From Candidatus Fermentibacterota bacterium (lineage in GTDB: Bacteria; Fermentibacterota; Fermentibacteria; Fermentibacterales; JCC-6): a stretch of 36,126 bases of DNA. The notes under the pieces were generated by a model. It made no database searches, was not told where the DNA came from, and saw only the letters and a list, made by a program, of their open reading frames with translations. The stretch spans positions 1 through 36,126 of the forward strand of contig JAUWSQ010000026.1 of assembly GCA_030609965.1 (NCBI GenBank). Direction: 5' to 3'. Shown in pieces: positions 30,017 through 36,126 of the stretch; the first letter of the stretch is position 1; each line of letters begins with the position of its first letter. Made by a program: the position numbers and the translations under genes.

Positions 30017-31024
30017 TCAGTTAACATTGCTCCGGTTTTTCAGTTTCGAATCGAACCACAACAGCGGAATTGCCATTATCATCATAAGGACAGCCATGAG
30101 CGTCCAGAGTATATGAACACTGAAACCTAATTCAATGATGTTCATATTCGAAATCGCAAGACCTTCGATACCGACCATGGCGAACCCGGCTGTCCATCCG
30201 GCCTCTACAGTTCCAATACTTAGAAGACCGTTGATTGGAAGAGCCATTATGATATTCGTAACTCCGCTTGCAAGGAAGACTTTCCATCCTGGAACTCCAG
30301 TTACTCCGAGGGCTTCCAGAAGAAAACAGAACATCGTAAGCTTGGTGCCCCAGACAAGTATTGAAATAAGAAAAGCTGAAGCGAGTTTTCCCTTTCTGTC
30401 CCTAACTGAAGAAGCCTCAAGAAGGTCATCGAACCAGCGCGGCCTGCCAAGATGCAGAATTCTGTCAAGAATCCATTGAACCGGTTTCTGTACGATTCGC
30501 AGAAGCGGGGACATGAAAACAATACCGAGAAATCCGACGAGAAGCAGAAGTGGGGCAATCAGAGCCATCCCACCCGCACCTGCGGCAACTGCAGAACCTA
30601 TAACAACACCCATAGCCATAATATCCAGGAGTTTTGCCAGAAACACTTTCGCGGTACCGTGTCCCACAGGAACCTCTCCAAAATGTCTGAAAAGACCTAC
30701 AAAAGCAACATCAGCCAGTCTGAAAGGCAGAAGGTGTCCCAGTCCCACATGTATCACAGTTACAGCCATTGAAAGAGTAAAGCGGTATTTCCTGCCGAAG
30801 CTCAGAAGCATCCATCTGAATGCACGGAGTATCTGGCTCGCAAGAAAGAGCAGGAAAGCTCCCAGAAGAAGAAGTATGTCCGTTTCCGCGATCCTGCTGA
30901 AAATGTTACTTATTGCATTACTGATACCGCTGCTGCCAACCGAGGATCTCAGTAGCAGCCATGCAATTAGAAGCCCGATTACCGTACCGAAAACCGCACT
31001 CGCTGTCTTTTTGCTATATTTCAA
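30017..31024 (-). CDS. Flippase-like membrane protein (UPF0104/AglD/LPG synthase TM family)
   Basis: 335 aa with about eight TM segments. Family features: ASQILRAFRWMLL after the second TM, GHLLPFRLADVAFV, and late in the protein ALPINGLLSIGTVEAGW, matching the 'P.pG.lG..E' region of the lysylphosphatidylglycerol-synthase TM/UPF0104 family. Such proteins are proposed lipid or glycolipid flippases. TTG 31022-31024 with AGGA a few bases upstream is the likely start. It heads a run with the FAD enzyme (21 nt gap) and the DDAH-like gene, and is divergent from the ABC exporter 54 bp away. Confidence 0.85.
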   Translation of the reverse strand: MKYSKKTASAVFGTVIGLLIAWLLLRSSVGSSGISNAISNIFSRIAETDILLLLGAFLLFLASQILRAFRWMLLSFGRKYRFTLSMAVTVIHVGLGHLLPFRLADVAFVGLFRHFGEVPVGHGTAKVFLAKLLDIMAMGVVIGSAVAAGAGGMALIAPLLLLVGFLGIVFMSPLLRIVQKPVQWILDRILHLGRPRWFDDLLEASSVRDRKGKLASAFLISILVWGTKLTMFCFLLEALGVTGVPGWKVFLASGVTNIIMALPINGLLSIGTVEAGWTAGFAMVGIEGLAISNMNIIELGFSVHILWTLMAVLMMIMAIPLLWFDSKLKNRSNVN

Positions 31025-31078
31025 GTTGTCCTGTTCTATTAAGCCAAGTTAACAGATATATACTAAAGGATTGCATTC

Positions 31079-32005
31079 TTGGGAAAAGATAATCTTATAA
31101 GAGTCGAAAACGTTTCAAAATCCTATAGGAAAGTACAGGCGCTTTCGGATTTCAGCCTTGCAGTATCCTCCGGCACCATTTTCTCACTGCTTGGTCCCAA
31201 TGGAGCAGGAAAAACAACTCTTATGAAAATCCTCCTTGGTCTTGTAGGGGCAGATTCAGGATCAGTGACCATTTTCGATCTCCCTGTATCCGAGCCCATG
31301 TCAAGAAAAAGTGTCAGATACCTGCCTGAAAACGTTACTTTCCCGTCGTGGGCGACACCAGAGATTCTCTTCAGACAGCTCGAACGTATCAGACATGAAT
31401 CTTCCACAGAGGAGTTCCGGCTCCGCTGCACTGAGCTTGAATGCATAGATCTGATAAAAAGACCTCTTGGTAAGATGTCCAGGGGTCAGAGGCAGCGGGT
31501 TGCTCTGTCACTTATTACAGCCGGAGTACCTGAGCTTGTACTGCTCGATGAACACTCTTCCGGACTTGACCCGGGCGGGAGAATACTCGTTCGGAATCTG
31601 ATCCGGAACCTGGCTTCCGAAGGGGCCACAGTATTGATCAATTCTCACCTTCTCGGAGAAGTGGAGAGGGTTTCTGATACGGCCACTTTCATCAGCAGAG
31701 GCAGACTCATCGCGGAGGGTGAACTTGATTCCCTGTCAAGACAGACTGGGCTTGCCTATATAGAAACTGATAATGCCGAGAAGATGATACTATCCCTTGA
31801 AGAGCTGGGGTATTCCTGCCGCAGCGAATCGAAAGGCGTTGTTGCGCAGCTCGAGGACCCAGCTGCATTCTCTGATATGGCTCGTTCCGTATTGGATACA
31901 GGTATACGATTCACCGGTATTAATCAGATGAGGGAAAGTCTTGAGGATGTATTCCTGCGGATCATGGAGAATGATTCGGAACGGGGGAATGATAATGTTT
32001 CTTAA
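31079..32005 (+). CDS. ABC transporter ATP-binding protein
   Basis: 308 aa. Walker A LLGPNGAGKTT (38-48), signature MSRGQRQRVALS, Walker B VLLDEHSSGLDPGGR and switch His in INSHLLGEVER. The Walker B/D-loop reads DEHS where DEP(T/F) is usual. The C-terminal 80 residues match the regulatory extension of ABC-2-type exporters (YIETDNAEKMILSLEELGYS). TTG 31079-31081 with AAAGGA eight bases upstream is the start; no ATG fits. It overlaps the permease gene by 11 nt. It energises an efflux or membrane-modification exporter; the substrate is unknown. Confidence 0.94.
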   Translation: MGKDNLIRVENVSKSYRKVQALSDFSLAVSSGTIFSLLGPNGAGKTTLMKILLGLVGADSGSVTIFDLPVSEPMSRKSVRYLPENVTFPSWATPEILFRQLERIRHESSTEEFRLRCTELECIDLIKRPLGKMSRGQRQRVALSLITAGVPELVLLDEHSSGLDPGGRILVRNLIRNLASEGATVLINSHLLGEVERVSDTATFISRGRLIAEGELDSLSRQTGLAYIETDNAEKMILSLEELGYSCRSESKGVVAQLEDPAAFSDMARSVLDTGIRFTGINQMRESLEDVFLRIMENDSERGNDNVS

Positions 32006-32843
32006 CGGAATAGAGCAGCTTCTCAGAAGGAAGATCGTACTGACTGCCGTTATAGCAACCGTTGCGTTCCTCGGATTGTACTGGTGGGGTGTCTCTGCGG
32101 CTTCCTCAGCAGATCTGAGCATGGGACACGGAGATGCTGACATGGCAGTTGGGATGCTGGGACCTGAAGATGCGGCCCTCGCAGCGATTTTAACAGCCGG
32201 TCCGCTTGCCGCAACGCTCGTGACAGCCCTTATCATTGTTATCGGCTCTACCATGCTGCCAGAGGAGATAGGACAGGGACGAATGCCCTTCTGGCTTTCG
32301 CTTCCCCAGACGAGGCTTAAGGTCTACCTTTCCATAGGTCTTGCCCCCCTGGCTGTATCTTACGCCCTGGCTCTGATACTATTCGGTGGAATATTCGCAA
32401 TAACATCGATCTACTTTCCGTTCACCGCTAGGAACATACCATTTGTTTTTGTCTCCATGTTTGCATGGCTGACTGTTGTCTGGGCTGCGGTAATGCTGCT
32501 TTCCCTTATCGTAAAGAAAGTCGCTTCTATGCTGATAGTCTTCTTTCTTTACTCGGTGGCTTCCCTTTTCGGCGGCCTGTACGAGATAATGCAGATGTTT
32601 CCGGGGGAGACGCCCAAAGCTCTGGAAACGATAACGCATACTGTCATTTACGTATTTCCCGCGGACAGAGGTTACAGAGGTGTGATATACGGACTTATTC
32701 CGGCAGATGCAGTCATAACGGAGAATCTCGCTTTTTTTGGTGTTAACGCGAGTATTCCCTCCCTCCATCTGATATACGCCTTTGTCTGGAGCCTTGTCCT
32801 TCTCTCGATAGGGTTCTGGAAATTCAGAAGGATGGATTTCTAA
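31995..32843 (+). CDS. ABC-2-type permease of the adjacent ABC exporter
   Basis: 282 aa from ATG 31995-31997, which has GGGGGA six bases upstream and overlaps the ATPase gene. About six TM segments (IVLTAVIATVAFLGLYWWGV, LAAILTAGPLAATLVTALII, and four later) with the large loop after TM1 and cytoplasmic LPEEIGQGRMPFWLSLPQTR, which is typical of ABC-2 permeases. Together with the ATPase it forms a two-gene exporter. Confidence 0.9.
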   Translation: MFLNGIEQLLRRKIVLTAVIATVAFLGLYWWGVSAASSADLSMGHGDADMAVGMLGPEDAALAAILTAGPLAATLVTALIIVIGSTMLPEEIGQGRMPFWLSLPQTRLKVYLSIGLAPLAVSYALALILFGGIFAITSIYFPFTARNIPFVFVSMFAWLTVVWAAVMLLSLIVKKVASMLIVFFLYSVASLFGGLYEIMQMFPGETPKALETITHTVIYVFPADRGYRGVIYGLIPADAVITENLAFFGVNASIPSLHLIYAFVWSLVLLSIGFWKFRRMDF

Positions 32844-32910
32844 GCATTATCCCGCAGTTGACCGGAATGTTCAGAATTGGTTATTCTACTCTAAGAGAGG
32901 GGAATATTAT

Positions 32911-33264
32911 ATGAACAGAATAATTCATGTTAAAATTACGTCGGATGAGCCAGACAGAATAACGGAGTTCTATCGCGAAGCATTCAACTGGAGCGTCAAT
33001 AAGTTTCCAAATCCGCCGGATGGCTGGAGAATGGACTCGGGTAATGGGCCGGGAGTGAACTCCTCTGTTTACCGCAGCGATGATTCACCGATGGACAGGC
33101 ATATTTCAGTCGTAATATCAGTTCCATCCATCGAAGAAATGGCTGGAAAGATTACGGCGGCGGGCGGAAGGATCATGCACGATAGGATACACGCCTTCGG
33201 TAACAGTTATCTTTACTGCCAGGACCCTGACGGAAACGTAATCTGTCTGGTGGAATTCAGATAG
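32911..33264 (+). CDS. VOC-superfamily (glyoxalase/bleomycin-resistance-like) protein
   Basis: 117 aa, a single vicinal-oxygen-chelate unit: IIHVKITSDEPDRITEFYRE at the N-terminus, VVISVPSIEEMAGKITAAGG, and the C-terminal YCQDPDGNVICLVEFR typical of the family. His6 and the Glu of VEF are candidate metal ligands. Small VOC proteins of this type range from lactoylglutathione lyases to dioxygenases and resistance proteins; the substrate cannot be told. It has its own ribosome site (GAGAGGGG) and follows the permease by 67 nt. Confidence 0.9.
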   Translation: MNRIIHVKITSDEPDRITEFYREAFNWSVNKFPNPPDGWRMDSGNGPGVNSSVYRSDDSPMDRHISVVISVPSIEEMAGKITAAGGRIMHDRIHAFGNSYLYCQDPDGNVICLVEFR

Positions 33265-33756
33265 ACGGGGTTCCTCTTTAATATGATGACCACTAACACT
33301 GTGATTACTATCTCCTCCCCTGTACTGGTCCCCCTAATGATTTCAAGTTGGAAACCGTTCCTGGACTAGCCCGCATATTTCACCAGCTTTTGTTGCTGCA
33401 GATTTCTCCGGGAACCAAATGTTTCTGGTCTATCTGGTTTCGAAGCGTCGTAGACAGTTGTGAATACGAGGCTTGCGAGTGCAGACTCCGCAGGCGTACT
33501 TATACAGTATACCGGAAATAGAGGTCGGTTAGGAACTCTGCAATCGGGCTTCATGGGTGAGGTTTGTACCAATGTTGTGGGGTTTTCGCAGTGATCAGAG
33601 GGTTTCTTCATTGACGGCTGCGGAGTTCGGGGAGTATGGTCAGTTTCGGGTAGCGAAATTGGATGATATTGGGTCGAATATGCTGTTTTGGGCTATTTTG
33701 ATGAAATGGTGCAAATCCAGTTTCCTTATGTTCATAACACTGAAAGGGGTAATGTT
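33265..33756. other. Non-coding interval of about 490 bp
   Basis: No ORF here looks coding: frames are short and without recognisable motifs. A possible promoter for the downstream peptidase is TTGACG (33611-33616), 18 nt, TATGGT (33635-33640). The stretch 33480-33600 has an even composition unlike the flanking genes and could be a repeat-type element of this genome, which needs other copies to tell. Confidence 0.5.
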
Positions 33757-35589
33757 ATGAAACTGCTATTCTGCATTATGCTTATATGCAGTTTTCTCAG
33801 TAATGCTGATTCTTCCTCTCCTGTAATATCAGAATCTGCTGTAGACGACGTAGTGTCGGAGCTTGTTTCCCGTGTGGGAGACTACAGTCGCTCAAATCCG
33901 GATGCTCCCGGAGCGATTCTTTCATGGGTTGATAATGAGATCAGTGTAGGAGAAGTGATTCTTATACACTCTTATCCTTCGTATCAGCCCAGTTATTTCT
34001 ATGTAGTGCTTGTGAATGCGCATGAAGAACAAACATCTTTTGTAACAATAGGCGCTTTAGATGGGAATGTGCAGGCATATGGAGATATCTATGAAGGGTA
34101 TTCGTACCCGTCAGTAGATCATGAAATGGCAATTGAAATAGCTTCCAGGCTGCTCGGGAGACACTGCGAACCGGAGGAACTGATAGCTGTGAGCATGCCT
34201 AATAAGAGCATCTATTGGTATGTGACGTATACAGGTGATTTCTTTATAAATCTCAATGATCCGAACGAAATACACTATCAACTTGACAGTTCACTGATTC
34301 CACCACCTATTGAACTTGAAATCCCTGATGAAGCCGAAAAATACTTTGAAGATACTCATCAGGATTCATTTGACTTCCCTCCAAGCTACGACTTAACAGT
34401 TCCGCACTACTATCAGTTTACTAGTTACCATTGCGGACCTACTTCATGTAGAATGATTTTTGATTACTGGGGAGAGGATATAAGCGATAGCGATATTGGG
34501 AAAGTCGCGAATTGCCTGGAGTTCATTGGCAGTTATGCTTCTGATAATCGACGAGCTGGATCGTTCAGCTATATAAGCACAGCAATTCAAGAGCCATCAC
34601 TTCATGGTTACAATGAGCGTGATTTAGGCTATTCAAGTGTTGACAATTTCTGGTCGTATCCGAATACTTCCGATCCTGACTATCCTGATCGCTATAACGA
34701 TCTGAAGGAGTTAGTCAGTTCAGGATATCCTATTCAAGTTCTCACATGGTACGATGCCTCGCATAGTGCTGGTCATTTTCGTGTAGTAAAGGGTTATGAC
34801 GATAAAACTGATATATTTATCGTTCATGATCCATGGTACACCGCACCATATCAAGGTCCTGATGTTAACTTTGATCAAACCTTTTTCGTGGATGATTTAT
34901 GGGAAGACTACTACCACTGGGGTTCGATGATGGCTCCATTTATTATTGATATAACCTGTCCGGCAACTGTTCAACAGGGGGAACAGTTTTCTTTCACAGT
35001 TGATATTGAATGTCCCGGACCTCACCCATTTGACGGCAGTTATCCGATGTCAGAGGAATCATGCACTGTAGTGATTCCATCTGACTTTTCATTTGCGACC
35101 GGTGAAACTGCTGCCAAATCAATATCTCTTGCTTCCTCCGGATCAAGTACATTTGAATCCTGGACAGTTATTGCTGGAACCACTACTGGAAGCGCATCAA
35201 TATCTGCAAGCGCAAAAGGCAAAATATCCGGCACATCGTATAGCTACTCTTCTTATGAAGATTTCATAGGCGGGGGAGGTGATACCTCTTTGGTAGTAAA
35301 TACAACTGGTATTGAGAATGGTGAAGCATCCGATATTTTCCAGCTATTTCCGATAGCTCCCAACCCTGCACACGGTGGCTTTACAATCGACTTCGCAGTT
35401 CACGAAATGTCCAATGTTGAGATCAATGTATTTGATCTTGCCGGAAGACATATACTCCGCTCTACTGACAGCGAATGTCCTGAGGGAATTCACAGCGTAT
35501 ACATCAACGATCTTTCTTCAGGTCTTTACTTCTGCAGCATGAGCGCCGGTGAATATCAGGATATGAAGAAAGTTGTTGTTATCAAATGA
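33757..35589 (+). CDS. Secreted C39-like cysteine peptidase with C-terminal sorting domain
   Basis: 610 aa from ATG 33757-33759, which has GAAAGGGG upstream and opens a signal peptide (MKLLFCIMLICSFLSNADSS). An N-terminal region (25-180) resembles a propeptide. The peptidase_C39_2-type domain (about 212-390) has VPHYYQ, catalytic Cys226 in YHCGPTSC, His340 in SAGHFRVVKGYDD and Asp358 in HDPW. A beta-sandwich (395-510) follows, then a type A sorting domain (about 530-610: FQLFPIAPNPAHGGF, NVFDLAGR, LSSGLYFCSM). It should be exported by a T9SS-like route and cleave extracellular proteins or peptides. The gene looks more A/T-rich than its neighbours (not computed), and it stands alone between two long intergenic stretches. 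Confidence 0.92.
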   Translation: MKLLFCIMLICSFLSNADSSSPVISESAVDDVVSELVSRVGDYSRSNPDAPGAILSWVDNEISVGEVILIHSYPSYQPSYFYVVLVNAHEEQTSFVTIGALDGNVQAYGDIYEGYSYPSVDHEMAIEIASRLLGRHCEPEELIAVSMPNKSIYWYVTYTGDFFINLNDPNEIHYQLDSSLIPPPIELEIPDEAEKYFEDTHQDSFDFPPSYDLTVPHYYQFTSYHCGPTSCRMIFDYWGEDISDSDIGKVANCLEFIGSYASDNRRAGSFSYISTAIQEPSLHGYNERDLGYSSVDNFWSYPNTSDPDYPDRYNDLKELVSSGYPIQVLTWYDASHSAGHFRVVKGYDDKTDIFIVHDPWYTAPYQGPDVNFDQTFFVDDLWEDYYHWGSMMAPFIIDITCPATVQQGEQFSFTVDIECPGPHPFDGSYPMSEESCTVVIPSDFSFATGETAAKSISLASSGSSTFESWTVIAGTTTGSASISASAKGKISGTSYSYSSYEDFIGGGGDTSLVVNTTGIENGEASDIFQLFPIAPNPAHGGFTIDFAVHEMSNVEINVFDLAGRHILRSTDSECPEGIHSVYINDLSSGLYFCSMSAGEYQDMKKVVVIK

Positions 35590-35592
35590 TCT

Positions 35593-35615
35593 CTGATGGA
35601 TTTACAATCTATCAG
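35593..35615. repeat. Hairpin just after the peptidase stop codon
   Basis: CTGATGGA (35593-35600) pairs with TCTATCAG (35608-35615) with one G-T pair and a 7-nt loop. It is followed by an A-run, not a T-run, so it may stabilise the mRNA 3' end rather than act as an intrinsic terminator. Confidence 0.45.
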
Positions 35616-36032
35616 AAAAAATAGCTGTTCTGTACTGATGTGATTGAATATGCGCCCGGTGTTACCGGTGGTGATTCCCGTTCCGTCATGCTTCCACAGA
35701 GTGAATTCAGCATCGGCAAAAGTTTGAAGACCATGATGTCTGTCGCCACTGAACATCAGATACCAGTCATCAGTGTGTGGGGCATAGAACCAGACCTCAT
35801 CGGTACTCTGCCCCTGGATAAGTTCGTAGCAGTCTGACCGCACTGGTGTTGTTTGCTCTTTTCACAAGTACCTTTGGAGGGCAGGATTCTCTGACTGTCA
35901 TCCATTCCGGGCAAGCTCTTTACACAAGTGTCCCTTCCGGTACGCCATTTTGAACCGGGTCATAACCTTTTTCGTGCCAGACTATCGGATGAATGAGTGA
36001 TTTTCAGAAGTTTTCGGTTAAAAGCTCAGCCG

Positions 36033-36070
36033 CAGCGCACCGCTGAGGTTCTGCCGACTGTGGTGCGCTG
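36033..36070. repeat. 9-bp inverted repeat
   Basis: CAGCGCACC (36033-36041) is the exact reverse complement of GGTGCGCTG (36062-36070), with a 20-nt loop. The G/C-rich stem could form a stable RNA or DNA hairpin. No T-run follows. Confidence 0.6.
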
Positions 36071-36098
36071 CTCTCCACCTCCGCTCCGCGCTTGGCCC

Positions 36099-36121
36099 AG
36101 CTTATGCTATGCTCATAAGCT
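36099..36121. repeat. 8-bp inverted repeat at the window end
   Basis: AGCTTATG (36099-36106) and CATAAGCT (36114-36121) are perfect reverse complements around a 7-nt loop. It lies close to the 9-bp repeat and the two may belong to one intergenic element cut by the window edge. Confidence 0.6.
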
Positions 36122-36126
36122 CCGCC

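Larger units (their letters stand above)
35590..36126. other. Non-coding interval with a possible gene remnant and hairpins
   Basis: No intact gene is seen. A minus-strand frame at 35590-35843 (GTG start) translates to CYELIQGQSTDEVWFYAPHT and KHDGTG-type sequence, reminiscent of a secreted pre-peptidase-like domain, but it lacks a ribosome site and signal peptide and has a stop just upstream at about 35862. The remaining 280 bp hold the inverted repeats listed separately. Confidence 0.5.

Noticed and set aside
31036-31064. TATACT upstream of the ABC ATPase gene as -10 element
   Set aside because: It would place the transcript start downstream of the gene's own ribosome site, and the -35 is poor.
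33366-33611. 81-codon minus-strand ORF before the C39-like peptidase gene
   Set aside because: No ribosome site, no recognisable motif and no partner; it lies in a non-coding stretch. It may be part of a repeat but not a supported gene.

Overview
The window (36,126 bp) looks like a chromosomal segment of a Gram-negative-type bacterium of the FCB/candidate-phylum kind. Three things point there: two secreted enzymes with C-terminal 'FPNP/GxYxxRF'-style (type A, type IX-secretion-like) sorting domains, a TonB-dependent outer-membrane receptor, and a Bat (Bacteroides aerotolerance-type) operon. Candidate phyla such as Fermentibacterota would fit, but no marker here proves a lineage. Base composition looks moderate, with one drop toward A+T near the right end; I did not compute it.

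Layout. (1) 1-826, minus: 3'-truncated gene for a secreted protein of unknown function, with a good promoter and a C9 homopolymer that breaks its frame. (2) 827-1234: intergenic, with a 70-bp-period tandem repeat. (3) 1235-19804, minus: about 18.5 kb of one polarity. In transcription order: M14 carboxypeptidase with sorting domain, rpmA, hutI, TPR protein with an MshEN-like domain, PDZ/DUF512 radical-SAM protein, degenerate membrane histidine kinase, phosphohexomutase, MoxR ATPase, DUF58, DUF4381-like membrane protein, BatA, BatB, BatC-like TPR protein, BatD, sodium/solute symporter, and a triple-PAS protein with a broken kinase core. From the TPR gene to BatD the gaps are 0-8 nt or overlaps, so this part is very likely one transcript. 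(4) 19917-20038, plus: tRNA-Pro(TGG) with its own near-consensus promoter. (5) 20041-24437, minus: a PHP-domain/glycosyltransferase fusion, a two-TM ion channel with RCK domains and an unusual filter, and a separate RCK protein. (6) 24438-24654: REP-like palindrome and repeats. (7) 24655-27882, minus: promoter, cobalamin riboswitch, TonB-dependent receptor and beta-propeller lipoprotein, a probable corrinoid-uptake operon. (8) 27896-31024, minus: flippase-like membrane protein, FAD oxidoreductase of the UGM/protoporphyrinogen-oxidase type, and a DDAH-like hydrolase. (9) 31079-33264, plus: two-gene ABC exporter and a small VOC protein. (10) 33757-35589, plus: secreted C39-like cysteine peptidase with sorting domain, flanked by about 0.5 kb of non-coding sequence on each side.

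How the genes work together. MoxR, DUF58 and the two vWA proteins form the usual MoxR/vWA chaperone-like envelope module, with BatD and TPR partners. Two proteins in the long minus-strand block are histidine kinases without the phospho-acceptor His: one (Val64) sits directly upstream of the phosphomutase-MoxR genes, the other (Asn416, no ATPase domain) overlaps the symporter gene like a split CbrA-type sensor. The riboswitch ties receptor and lipoprotein synthesis to cobalamin status by hiding the receptor's Shine-Dalgarno sequence. The phosphohexomutase, the mannosyltransferase-like fusion protein and the flippase suggest a cell-surface glycan pathway.
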